A stretch of 64,000 nucleotides of DNA from Bacillus solitudinis (GTDB lineage Bacteria > Bacillota > Bacilli > Bacillales > Bacillaceae_D), in assembly GCF_002797395.1 (NCBI RefSeq), contig NZ_KZ454943.1, forward strand, positions 1,471,768 through 1,535,767. Direction: 5' to 3'. Both the position numbers and the translations under genes were made by a program. The notes beneath the pieces are model-generated. The model saw nothing but the letters and a program-made list of their open reading frames with translations, did no database searches and was not told the origin of the DNA. Positions 1 to 7,979 of the stretch are shown piece by piece. How positions within the stretch are numbered: position 1 is the first letter of the stretch; every line of letters starts with the position of its first letter.

Positions 1-249
1 ACTCGAATACCGGTCAAAAGACTTACTTACCTCTGCTAACCGGGTCCTCGCAAATCGGGCGTGTAGCTGCGTCCTATCTGATTTTTCAATAATGCTAGCA
101 ACCTTTAAACGGACATCCATTAGTTCTTTTTCAAGAGTATTGTACTCCTGTCTTGACTTCTCCCCTATTTCAAAGATTTGCTCGCGACTCTCTCCCACTG
201 TATCTAACGTTTTATTTATTATTTTATCTAACGTAGTTTTGTCAAACAA
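1..249 (-). CDS. degS: DegS sensor histidine kinase, N-terminal part (cut by window edge)
   Basis: Reading the minus strand from a TTG at 249 gives 83 uninterrupted codons to the window edge. The peptide contains EQIFEIGEKSRQEYNTLEKE and ends near HARFARTRLAEVSKSFDRYS, which matches the N-terminal sensing helix region of Bacillus DegS as I know it. DegS is a cytoplasmic two-component kinase that phosphorylates DegU and controls exoenzymes, motility and competence. The start is supported by AGGGTGAT four bases upstream. The divergent neighbour yvyE is the same as in B. subtilis, which strengthens the call. The dimerisation and ATPase domains lie outside the window. Confidence 0.88.
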   Translation of the reverse strand, partial: MFDKTTLDKIINKTLDTVGESREQIFEIGEKSRQEYNTLEKELMDVRLKVASIIEKSDRTQLHARFARTRLAEVSKSFDRYSS

Positions 250-589
250 GCCTATCACCCTTTTGTCGTGACGTAGGTCACGAATGGTCAAGGAAACATT
301 TCTTTATTTATTGCTTCATCTAAAAGTTTCCGCTATCCTTATCTTACAACATTTTGTCAAGTAATACTCTTCTTTTCAGTATTATTGACTGCTTTTCTAC
401 GTTTTTCGAGCACGATAAACAGTGTGGGGTAGAAACCTCGCAACTATCGGTCTAGTCTTTAGAGTAAGCAATTAGGGTTAAGGCTATATAACGAGAACAG
501 GTATTTGTTGACATGTCTATCGTAACAAACCTATATTACATAATGATTTCTGACATTTGTAAAACTGTCAAAATTTCAAGGAGGCCGCT
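250..589. other. degS-yvyE divergent intergenic region
   Basis: About 340 bases between the divergent degS and yvyE starts. Apart from the degS ribosome binding site and the yvyE promoter described separately, no reading frame or RNA structure stood out. The degS promoter must lie here but I could not assign it. Confidence 0.6.
508..537 (+). promoter_or_regulatory. Sigma-A type promoter of yvyE
   Basis: TTGACA at 508-513 and TATATT at 532-537 are separated by 18 bases. The yvyE start codon follows about 50 bases downstream behind an AAGGAGG site. This is a near-consensus housekeeping promoter by sequence only. Confidence 0.6.
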
Positions 590-1222
590 ATGCTAGCAAG
601 CTACCAAACCGTAAAAGGCAATGGAACACACGAAATTGTTATCCAAAAGTCACGGTTCATTGCTCACTTTATGCGGGCAACGACGGAAGAAGAGGCTCAA
701 AACTTTATAGAAGGCCTAAAAAAAGAGCACTGGAATGCCAATCACAATTGCTCCGCATACTTAATTGGTGAGCGAGATCACATCCAAAAAGCAAATGACG
801 ACGGGGAACCCAGCGGAACAGCAGGCGTCCCGATGCTTGAAGTGTTAAAGAAACGTCAGCTAAAGGATACCGTCGTCGTCGTCACCCGCTACTTTGGTGG
901 GATTAAACTTGGAGCAGGAGGATTGATTCGCGCCTATGGTAGCTCAGTGAGTGAAGGCTTAAACGCTGTCGGGGTCGTGAACTGCCAGCTTATGCAAATC
1001 ATTCATACGAACATCGACTACCACTGGCTCGGCAAGGTAGAAAATGAACTTCGCCAATCCCCCTATCAGCTTAAAGAAATCAGCTACCTCGATCAGGTCG
1101 ATGTCCAAGCCTACGTCGAGGTCGCAAGCGTCGATACGTTTACCGAATGGATGACAAATCTAACGAACGGCCAAGCCACAATTGAAAAGGGCGAGGTTGA
1201 GTATCTAGAAACCGATGTGTGA
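590..1222 (+). CDS. yvyE: YigZ/YvyE (IMPACT) family protein
   Basis: 210 residues, the usual length for the YigZ/IMPACT family. The N-terminal UPF0029 domain is recognisable from the block NDDGEPSGTAGVPMLEVL and the following VVVVTRYFGGIKLGAGGL (roughly residues 70-115). A smaller C-terminal domain follows. The family is linked to translation regulation by homology with eukaryotic IMPACT, but its precise bacterial role is unsettled. It is preceded by AAGGAGG nine bases before the ATG and followed by a 15-bp hairpin. It is divergent from degS, exactly as in B. subtilis. Confidence 0.93.
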   Translation: MLASYQTVKGNGTHEIVIQKSRFIAHFMRATTEEEAQNFIEGLKKEHWNANHNCSAYLIGERDHIQKANDDGEPSGTAGVPMLEVLKKRQLKDTVVVVTRYFGGIKLGAGGLIRAYGSSVSEGLNAVGVVNCQLMQIIHTNIDYHWLGKVENELRQSPYQLKEISYLDQVDVQAYVEVASVDTFTEWMTNLTNGQATIEKGEVEYLETDV

Positions 1223-1240
1223 GACACGCAGCGTATTCAT

Positions 1241-1281
1241 AGCAGAAAGAGCGCCCATGCAAGTGTGGCGCTCTTTCTGCT
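1241..1281. terminator. 15-bp perfect hairpin downstream of yvyE
   Basis: AGCAGAAAGAGCGCC (1241-1255) pairs perfectly with GGCGCTCTTTCTGCT (1267-1281) around an 11-base loop. No T-run follows, so its use as an intrinsic terminator is likely but not certain. The tandem-repeat array starts 55 bases further on. Confidence 0.6.
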
Positions 1282-1336
1282 GCGGGGAGTGGGGAGTGCC
1301 TACGCTGCGGCGTGGAGTGGGAGGCTGGGTGGGCGG

Positions 1337-2298
1337 TTTTCGGCAACTTTGACACTCTTTTCAGCCACTCCGACCGATTTATCAGCAACTTCCCACTCCT
1401 TTTCAGCAACTCTGCCTCCTTTTTCAGCAACTTCTCGGTTTTCGGCAACTTTAACACTTTTTTCAGCCACTCCGACCGATTTATCAGCAACTTCCCTCTC
1501 CTTTTCGGCAACTCTGCCTCCTTTTTCAGCAACTGCTCGGTTTTCGGCAACTTTGACACTCGTTTCAGCCACTTCGACCGATTTATCAGCAACTTCCGCC
1601 TCCTTTTCGGCAACTCCGCCTCCTTTTTCAGCAACTTCTCGGTTTTCGGCAACTTTAACACTCTTTTCAGCCACTCCGACCGATTTATCCGCAACTCCCC
1701 TCTCCTTTTCGGCAACTCCGCCTCCTTTTTCAGCAACTTCTCGGTTTTCGGCAACTTTAACACTTTTTTCAGCCACTCCGACCGATTTATCAGCAACTTC
1801 CCTCTCCTTTTCGGCAACTCTGCCTCCTTTTTCAGCAACTCCTCGGTTTTCGGCAACTTTGACACTCTTTTCAGCCACTCCGACCGATTTATCAGCAACT
1901 TCCCTCTCCTTTTCGGCAACTCCGCCTCCTTTTTCAGCAACTCCTCGGTTTTCGGCAACTTTGGCTCTCTTTTCAGCCACTTCGACCAATTTATCAGCAA
2001 CTTCCGCCTCCTTTTCAGCAACTCCGCCTCTTTTTTCAGCAACTTCTCGGTTTTCAGCAACTTTGGCTCTCTTTTCAGCCACTCCGACCGATTTATCAGC
2101 AACTTCCCTCTCCTTTTCGGCAACTCCGCCTCCTTTTTCAGCAACTCCTCGGTTTTCGGCAACTTTGACACTCTTTTCAGCCACTCCAACTGCTTTATCA
2201 GCAACTTTCCCATCCTTTTCGGCAACTCCGCCTCTTTTTTCAGCAACTTCCCTCTCCTTTTCGGCAACTCCTCCTCTTTTTTCAGCAACTCTCACAAC
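1337..2298. repeat. Tandem repeat array: nine 102-bp copies made of 21-bp subunits
   Basis: Copies begin with TTTTCRGCAAC at 1337, 1439, 1541, 1643, 1745, 1847, 1949, 2051 and 2153, each exactly 102 bases apart. The last copy runs on to about 2298. Each copy consists of subunits of 21, 21, 21, 21 and 18 bases, all starting with a variant of TTTTCAGCAAC. Because 102 and 21 are multiples of three, several frames stay open on both strands: the minus strand reads as VAEKxxx heptads and the plus strand as FSATxxx heptads. None has a convincing ribosome binding site. The array lies between yvyE and a convergent transporter gene. I regard it as probably non-coding, but a repetitive protein on the minus strand cannot be excluded. 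Confidence 0.9.
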
Positions 2299-2355
2299 TC
2301 AGCCCACACTATGCCTATGACTCTGCTCACCGTCTCCCCTAATCATCAGCACCAT

Positions 2356-2386
2356 ACAAAAAGAGGCCTCGCTTTGCGAGACCTCT
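2356..2386 (-). terminator. Intrinsic terminator of the EamA transporter gene
   Basis: On the minus strand AGAGGTCTCGC pairs with GCGAGGCCTCT (one mismatch) and is followed by TTTTTG. It lies 14 bases after the stop codon of the transporter gene. Confidence 0.7.
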
Positions 2387-2399
2387 CTCCTTTACTCAG

Positions 2400-3329
2400 T
2401 TAAATCACTTTTTTTACCTTTGATCCTGCAATTGGTTCATTCTGCTTTCTCTCAAGTCCAATCCATGTTAAGCCAGACATGATGATAAAGGCACCAATTA
2501 TTTGCGTTAGCATAATCGACTCTCCGAAAAACAATGCACCTGTGACAGCTGCAGCTGCTGGGACAACATATCGGAAGAAGTTTGATTTTGTGGCGCCGAC
2601 ACGGTTCATCGAAAAGTTCCAGACGATAAAGGCAAATACTGTACAAAGCAAGACATTAAAAGCAATCGCTCCCCAAACTGGTAACGTCAACCCTGACCAA
2701 TTAACTTCGCTCCATCCCCCAAGCGTGAAGGGGAATAAGGTTAACGTTCCAAAGAAAATGTACCACGTCGTCACACGTATGGGTGAGTACTTTTTCATTA
2801 AAGGCATACAGGCTAAATTAAATAAAGCACCTATTAGACTTACCGCTAAAGCGAGGAAATTACCGATCATATACTGAGATGATAAATCGAGGCTATCCTT
2901 CCCCCCTAAAATAATCAAGGCTACCCCTAATAAAGCTAACGCGCCACCGACGACAACCTTCCGTGTTAGCACCTCTTTTGTAAATAAAGGAGCAAACAGC
3001 GCAACAAAGATTGGCCAAGGCGCCACATTTAATAAAGAGGCATTCGCGAGTGTCGTATATTTAATTGAATACATCACGAGCAGCTCAAGCACTGCAACAC
3101 CAAAAAAGCCAATAACTGCAAGCTTCACTAAATCACGAAGCTCCACTTTCACACTGCCTTCGAGAAGCTTAAGGAGCAAAAATAAAAGCGGGATCGCTAA
3201 TCCAAAACGGATAAACACAAAGATTTCAGCCGAGAACACATCCATCGCCCAACGTGAAATTCCAAAATTCGCACCCCAGATAACTGCGACTAATATTAAA
3301 CCTACATAATAAATTAAATTTGTTTTCAC
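2400..3329 (-). CDS. EamA/DMT-family transporter
   Basis: 309 residues with about ten hydrophobic membrane segments and two EamA-type halves (roughly residues 8-145 and 160-295). The opening VAVIWGANFGISRWAMDVFS and the proline- and glycine-rich loops are typical of the drug/metabolite transporter superfamily. Substrates in this family range from amino acids to small metabolites and cannot be predicted here. The start is a GTG with a weak GGAG about a dozen bases upstream. In B. subtilis yvyE is followed directly by an LCP gene, so this transporter and the repeat array look like insertions into a conserved gene order. Confidence 0.85.
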   Translation of the reverse strand: MKTNLIYYVGLILVAVIWGANFGISRWAMDVFSAEIFVFIRFGLAIPLLFLLLKLLEGSVKVELRDLVKLAVIGFFGVAVLELLVMYSIKYTTLANASLLNVAPWPIFVALFAPLFTKEVLTRKVVVGGALALLGVALIILGGKDSLDLSSQYMIGNFLALAVSLIGALFNLACMPLMKKYSPIRVTTWYIFFGTLTLFPFTLGGWSEVNWSGLTLPVWGAIAFNVLLCTVFAFIVWNFSMNRVGATKSNFFRYVVPAAAAVTGALFFGESIMLTQIIGAFIIMSGLTWIGLERKQNEPIAGSKVKKVI

Positions 3330-3676
3330 TTGATGTCCAACTCCATTTTCCCATTAATAAACTTTTATAACCGTTACTTTTACCTATTAACTTTACTCCT
3401 TTGTGTACCATCACACAATATACAATTCTTTTCATTTTTAACTATATTAGCAGTCAGCTTAATTGATACCTAGGAAGAGGGATTAGAAAAAGAGGTCTTC
3501 ACGAGAAATCTCTCATTTTGTAAGCCTCTTATTTAATAGGAAGATTCTAAGACTTTGATCATATTATTGCCTCTTTACGAACCTACCAAATTCCGATATT
3601 ATGGGAGAAGTGTAGACTTCTGTCTATATTTGTTCGCAAGAGGAACAGTATTTTAATCGTGAAGTGAGGTATTGCG
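3330..3676. other. Divergent intergenic region, no gene seen
   Basis: AT-rich region between the divergent transporter and LCP genes. It should hold both promoters, but I see no consensus pair that I would assign and no open frame with a ribosome binding site. Confidence 0.5.
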
Positions 3677-4660
3677 ATGTCGCAATCAAGAGTAAAGCGC
3701 CGCAAAACGAGGACGCAACGTCTTTTGCGTTCAATTATGGTGCTAGGTATCCTGTCACTGCTTGTGTTTGGTGGAGCTGCTGGTTATTTTATTTACAAGC
3801 TCTCTAACGTGACGTCAGGTGCACAACAAGTTTTAGATCGTGGTGGAAAGTCTGAAAAACGGGATGTTGCTGTTAGTCCAAGCAAAGATAACATTTCTAT
3901 TCTATTCCTCGGTGTCGATGACCGCGACGGAAATCTCGACGGAAGAACAGATGCCCTCCTATTAGCCACATTCAATCAAAAAGACAAAAGCATTAAAATA
4001 TTAAGTCTCCCCCGTGATTCCTATGTGGAAATCCCAGGTCGTTCCAGTAAAGATAAAATTAATCATGCTCATGCATTTGGTGGGCTTGACCTTGCTGTTA
4101 GCACCGTCGAAAACCTACTTGATATTCCTGTTGATTATTATGTGAAATTAAACTTTGATGCATTCGTTGAAATTATCGATGCCTTAGGTGGCGTGGAGCT
4201 AGATGTTCCGTTTACTTTCTCAGAGCAGGACAGCAGCGGTAACCATGGAGCGATTACTTTAAATGAGGGAATGCAGACGTTAGATGGTGAAGAAGCACTG
4301 GCCTTCGTAAGAATGAGAAAAAAGGATCCACTTGGCGATATTGGACGTGGCATGAGACAACAAGAAGTCATTAAAGCCATTATTAAAAAAGGAGCGTCTC
4401 TTACATCCATTACAAGCTATGATGATGTAATTGAGTCTGTCGGTACGCATATGACGACAAACATGAGCTTTGGAAACATGGTTGCCCTTCATTCCTATGC
4501 AGGTGCGATTAACAATATTGAAAACATCAATATTGAAGGGGTTAATTCAAGAATCGGTGGAGTTGCTTACTACGAACTCGATGATGTTTCCTTAGAAACA
4601 GCTTCAAGGGTGATGCGTGTTCACCTTGGTATTGCTCCGGACGTTGAAACAACACCATAA
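3677..4660 (+). CDS. LCP (LytR-CpsA-Psr) family glycopolymer ligase
   Basis: 327 residues. A basic N-terminus precedes one membrane segment (about 20-42). The extracellular LCP domain (about 80-240) carries LFLGVDDRDGNLDGRTDALL, the LPRDSYVEI block and the arginine-bearing ALAFVRMRKKDPLGDIGR block that bind polyprenyl pyrophosphate. These proteins attach wall teichoic acid or other undecaprenyl-linked glycans to peptidoglycan outside the membrane. The neighbourhood (yvyE upstream, tagO downstream) corresponds to yvhJ/tagV of B. subtilis. Which paralogue name applies is not certain. In an S-layer organism it could also ligate the pyruvylated wall polymer. Confidence 0.9.
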   Translation: MSQSRVKRRKTRTQRLLRSIMVLGILSLLVFGGAAGYFIYKLSNVTSGAQQVLDRGGKSEKRDVAVSPSKDNISILFLGVDDRDGNLDGRTDALLLATFNQKDKSIKILSLPRDSYVEIPGRSSKDKINHAHAFGGLDLAVSTVENLLDIPVDYYVKLNFDAFVEIIDALGGVELDVPFTFSEQDSSGNHGAITLNEGMQTLDGEEALAFVRMRKKDPLGDIGRGMRQQEVIKAIIKKGASLTSITSYDDVIESVGTHMTTNMSFGNMVALHSYAGAINNIENINIEGVNSRIGGVAYYELDDVSLETASRVMRVHLGIAPDVETTP

Positions 4661-4670
4661 TAGATTTTAT

Positions 4671-4702
4671 AGTGCCCTCGCCATTGTGCGGGGGTTTTTT
4701 TT
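4671..4702 (+). terminator. Intrinsic terminator of the LCP gene
   Basis: A GC-rich stem (CCCTCGC with GCGGGGG around CATTGT) followed by eight T residues, directly after the LCP stop codon. Confidence 0.65.
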
Positions 4703-4703
4703 A

Positions 4704-4752
4704 CAAAAAAAAGGATATATCAACAGGTTAATCACAACCTGTTGATATATCC
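4704..4752 (-). terminator. Intrinsic terminator of tagO
   Basis: GGATATATCAACAGGTT (4713-4729) pairs perfectly over 17 bases with 4736-4752 around a six-base loop. On the minus strand it is followed by a run of T (the A-run at 4705-4712), 14 bases after the tagO stop. Confidence 0.85.
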
Positions 4753-4765
4753 TCAAATTCATGAA

Positions 4766-5833
4766 TTAAGAAGCTCGTTTCGTATTAGCCAATCGTCGAA
4801 TGAACTTAATCATCGGGCGATAGGAAGAACTGACCAAGCCCACACGCTCAACAATTAACTCAATCATAATTAAGATAACCGCCATGATGAAAAATGTTAC
4901 CAATAATGTTGATTGTGTCAGTACAATGGCTGCTAACCCGAAAAATGCACTCATCGCATAAATTACTAATACTGTTTTACGATGAGAAAATCCTAAACGT
5001 AATAAACAATGATGCAAATGTGACTTATCTGGAGCCGATAACGGCTGCTTGTTCACAATGCGACGAATAATCGCAAAGAATGTATCTGAAATTGGCACTG
5101 CCAAAATAATAACCGGAACTAATAATGAGAACACTGTGATATTTTTAAATCCGAGTAAGGAGATAACGGCAATCATATAGCCTAGAAACAATGCTCCAGT
5201 GTCTCCCATGAAAATTTTTGCCGGATTAAAGTTATGAATTAAGAAACCAAGTGTGCTTCCAAGTAAAATCGCACCAAGTGCAGCAACAAACAAGTCGCCT
5301 TCAATAACTGCTAGTGATGAAATGGTTAGTAATACAATTGCCGAAACCCCTGCAGCGAGCCCGTCTAACCCATCAATTAAATTAATCGCATTCGTAATTC
5401 CGATAATCCAGAGAATAGTTAATGGAATACTGAACCATCCTAATTCAAGACGACCGTCAAACGGTAAGTTAATAAATTGAACTTGAACCGCAGAACCACC
5501 AACGCCTAATACGACAATGAGTGCGGCAAGGATTTGACCTAATAACTTCCACTTAGCAGAAAGCTCAATCATATCATCTAAGAATCCCGTTAGAATGATG
5601 ATAAAGCTCCCGATTAAAATTGGGATTAAGTAAGGACTTTCCGGCTGCGAAATAATAAAGCCAACAAGAAAACCAATATATATTGCAAGCCCGCCTAAAC
5701 GTGCCATTACTTTTTGATGTACTTTACGATGATTTGGTTTATCCGTTGCTCCAATTTTTATCGCCAGTTTTCGTACCAATGGTGTAATGAGTACCGTGAC
5801 GATAAAACAAACCACTAACGCCAACCCGATCAT
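4766..5833 (-). CDS. tagO: TagO/WecA undecaprenyl-phosphate GlcNAc-1-phosphate transferase
   Basis: 355 residues, a typical polytopic member of glycosyltransferase family 4 of the MraY/WecA superfamily, with about eleven membrane segments. Seen motifs: DDMIELSAKWKLLGQ (about 87), NAINLIDGLDGLAAG (about 148), FMGDTGALFLGY (about 211) and the histidine block HLHHCLLRLGFSHRK (about 272). It starts wall glycopolymer synthesis by moving GlcNAc-1-P from UDP-GlcNAc to undecaprenyl phosphate at the inner membrane face. TagO can serve teichoic acid and the secondary wall polymer that SLH proteins bind. It is convergent with the LCP gene, and the two have separate terminators. Confidence 0.94.
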   Translation of the reverse strand: MIGLALVVCFIVTVLITPLVRKLAIKIGATDKPNHRKVHQKVMARLGGLAIYIGFLVGFIISQPESPYLIPILIGSFIIILTGFLDDMIELSAKWKLLGQILAALIVVLGVGGSAVQVQFINLPFDGRLELGWFSIPLTILWIIGITNAINLIDGLDGLAAGVSAIVLLTISSLAVIEGDLFVAALGAILLGSTLGFLIHNFNPAKIFMGDTGALFLGYMIAVISLLGFKNITVFSLLVPVIILAVPISDTFFAIIRRIVNKQPLSAPDKSHLHHCLLRLGFSHRKTVLVIYAMSAFFGLAAIVLTQSTLLVTFFIMAVILIMIELIVERVGLVSSSYRPMIKFIRRLANTKRAS

Positions 5834-6191
5834 AATTACCCTCCTTAATATATACCTTCTCCATTAATAACAATCTTAAAGCATGTAAATTTCAACTTTT
5901 TCAAGTGCTGTGTTTAAGCAAAATAATTCCTATTATGAGAACGGAATATAGGCCCTTGCACAAAACATAACAAGATGGATTATACCACATAGAATCTGAA
6001 TCTGTTTATGTTTTTTTGAGTTTCATAACTTATACACATTTTCACACTGTCTATTTAACGCTTGACGTCTACTTAAGGTAACAAGATTATACAATTTTTT
6101 CAATGAATCTATTTTTTCTAACGATAGACTCTATGAATCTTCCCTTATTTTGTTATAATCAAACTAGTCTATTAAGGAGGTTTTTCACGTC
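5834..6191. other. Intergenic region upstream of tagO and the coiled-coil peptide gene
   Basis: AT-rich region between divergent genes. TATAAT at 6154-6159 is a good -10 element for the plus-strand gene that starts at 6192 behind AAGGAGG, but a matching -35 is not clear. Nothing else could be assigned. Confidence 0.5.
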
Positions 6192-6404
6192 ATGAGGAAA
6201 CGATTAATTATTGCTAGTCTCGTTGCGTTTCTTGCCATCGGTACTGCTACAACTACTACATTAGCGAACACTCAACCTGTTTTAGCAAGTGTTGATTGGG
6301 TACTAAATCAAGTCAAACCTTTCAAAGATCGCATCGATACCTTAGAAACACGCATCGCGGATCTTGAAATGCAAGTCGAAGAATTGAAAAATAACTCGAA
6401 GTAG
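6192..6404 (+). CDS. Small secreted coiled-coil protein
   Basis: 70 residues. A signal peptide (about 1-25, ending near TTTLANTQ) precedes a short mature chain whose C-terminal half, from DRIDTLETRIADLEMQVEEL, is a clear leucine-heptad coiled coil. I do not recognise a named family. It has a strong AAGGAGG site and ends 11 bases before the SpoIID-like gene, so the two are likely cotranscribed. The segment SVDWVLNQVKPFKDRI resembles the start of the coiled coil in the SLH lipoprotein at 7980-8726 (SAEWVDVQVKEVNSKA), hinting at a shared interaction module. Confidence 0.75.
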   Translation: MRKRLIIASLVAFLAIGTATTTTLANTQPVLASVDWVLNQVKPFKDRIDTLETRIADLEMQVEELKNNSK

Positions 6405-6415
6405 GAGACCGAATA

Positions 6416-7774
6416 ATGAAGATATTGAAATGGATGATAATTGCTTTGTTTCCGATCTGTCTGCTTCTCTTTCCTGGTGCGACTTTCGCCAATACGGTCG
6501 TTACATACGACACGCCAGTTAAAGTAAAGCTTATCCCTTCCATTAACTTTAATGTGAAGACCACTGGCACTTATCGCCTATTAAACGTCGACAATCAGAA
6601 AGAAGTACTCTATTCTGGGGACCTTCAATTTAGACATACACCGAACCAAGTGACCGTAAGAGTTGGCGATAGAGAATACACTTCAAATAAAGGGTTTGAA
6701 CTTCAAGAAGTTTTCAACCCTGAATTGAAATTTCTCACGATAACATCTGTCCAACAAAGTTCACAATTTGTTACAGCTGACTATCGCGGATCGTTTATTG
6801 TAGAACCAGGAAAAGATCGTCTTACGCTTTATAACTTACTTCATATTGAAGATTACATTCTAGGTGTCGTTCCGCGTGAAATGCCTGCATCGTGGCATTC
6901 TGAAGCACTAAAGGCACAAGCTATCGCCGCACGGAATTATGCACGTATTCAAATGACCAACAATGAGTTTTTAGTTGATACAATTGCCAACCAAGTATAC
7001 GGTGGGAAAGCTGGAGAACACACTCGGACAAATCAAGCAGTTCGCGATACAAGAGGACAATATGCGCTTACCTCAACTGGGAAGATCATTAATGCCTTTT
7101 TCCACTCAAGCTCTGGGGGATATACCGAAAATAGTGAGAACGTTTGGACAAGCCAATTATCGTATATCAAAGCAGTTCATGACCCTTATGATTTGCATAC
7201 ATCAAATTCAAACCGTTCATGGACAACAACAATGGACCGAAGCAATATTGAACAAGCGGTCTTTGGCTCTGGCACTCGCCTAACCGACCTTGAAGTGACC
7301 GAACGAACGAGTCAAGCCAAAAGTGTACAGAAAATCGTTGCAACAGGTGTTCGCACAGCTACAGGCGAAATCGTTAAAGTAACGTTACCGAAAACGGGGT
7401 CGACCCCTGATTCGCTACGTTCCACTTTAGGGGGATCATTAAAGAGTATTTATTTTAACGTCGCTTCAACAGACAGCTCGGCTTTAGTTAAGACAGCAAA
7501 TGGCTCTAATCAGAAGGTAGATTACACATATGGGGCAACGCTACAAACAGCGAGTGGTCAGTCTAAAATCCAAAGTAACAATCTTACCGTCCGCACCACC
7601 ACATCTACTATATCCTACCCAACTACCGCGTCAGCATACACATTTACCGGAAGCGGTTGGGGGCATCGCCTTGGCATGAGCCAATGGGGTGCACGTGGAA
7701 TGGCTGAAGCCGGCAAAACATATGATGAAATTTTAAAACATTACTACACCGGAATCAAAATTGGACAACCATAA
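6416..7774 (+). CDS. SpoIID/LytB-domain secreted protein
   Basis: 452 residues with a signal peptide (about 1-25). The SpoIID domain occupies about 140-440. Seen hallmarks are the EDYILGVVPREMPASWHSEA block, whose Glu lies in the region of the catalytic acid of SpoIID, the ALKAQAIAARNYA helix, NAFFHSSSGGYTENSENVW and the C-terminal GWGHRLGMSQWGARGMAEAG. SpoIID-family proteins are peptidoglycan lytic transglycosylases acting on denuded glycan, while LytB-type members modulate amidases. Outside a sporulation cluster and next to SLH proteins, a vegetative wall-remodelling role is more likely. The start has TAGGAG eight bases upstream. Confidence 0.88.
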   Translation: MKILKWMIIALFPICLLLFPGATFANTVVTYDTPVKVKLIPSINFNVKTTGTYRLLNVDNQKEVLYSGDLQFRHTPNQVTVRVGDREYTSNKGFELQEVFNPELKFLTITSVQQSSQFVTADYRGSFIVEPGKDRLTLYNLLHIEDYILGVVPREMPASWHSEALKAQAIAARNYARIQMTNNEFLVDTIANQVYGGKAGEHTRTNQAVRDTRGQYALTSTGKIINAFFHSSSGGYTENSENVWTSQLSYIKAVHDPYDLHTSNSNRSWTTTMDRSNIEQAVFGSGTRLTDLEVTERTSQAKSVQKIVATGVRTATGEIVKVTLPKTGSTPDSLRSTLGGSLKSIYFNVASTDSSALVKTANGSNQKVDYTYGATLQTASGQSKIQSNNLTVRTTTSTISYPTTASAYTFTGSGWGHRLGMSQWGARGMAEAGKTYDEILKHYYTGIKIGQP

Positions 7775-7775
7775 G

Positions 7776-7801
7776 AAGAAGCTGCTGTGCAGCTTTTTCT
7801 T
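7776..7801 (+). terminator. Intrinsic terminator of the SpoIID-like gene
   Basis: AAGAAGCTGC pairs with GCAGCTTTTTCTT across a three-base loop immediately after the stop codon. The T-rich 3' arm serves as the U-tract. Confidence 0.65.
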
Positions 7802-7935
7802 ATGAGCACGGAGCGAAGACACTGCAGTGTGCAGCGTCCTTGCCCCTCCATGAACAAGCTCTTCATAAACTTTTGAGTCCATTCAAAAATTTTTCCTGAA
7901 TCGTTAAAAAATCTTGCCCTTTTTTTAAAAATTCA

Positions 7936-7976
7936 AAACAGGAGTGCATTGCCTATGAGGCGCTGCACTCCTGTTT
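7936..7976 (-). terminator. Intrinsic terminator of the wall-polymer operon
   Basis: AAACAGGAGTGCA (7936-7948) pairs perfectly with 7964-7976. It directly follows the stop of the SLH lipoprotein gene, the last gene of the minus-strand operon that begins with galU. Confidence 0.75.
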
Positions 7977-7979
7977 GTT

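Noticed and set aside
1337-2298. CRISPR array
   Set aside because: Repeats are contiguous without unique spacers and the subunits are imperfect copies of each other; no cas genes are nearby.
1265-2403. Four long overlapping open frames on both strands across the array
   Set aside because: They stay open because the repeat period is a multiple of three; none has a convincing ribosome binding site and they overlap each other. Kept as a repeat, with the minus-strand VAEK frame noted as an alternative.
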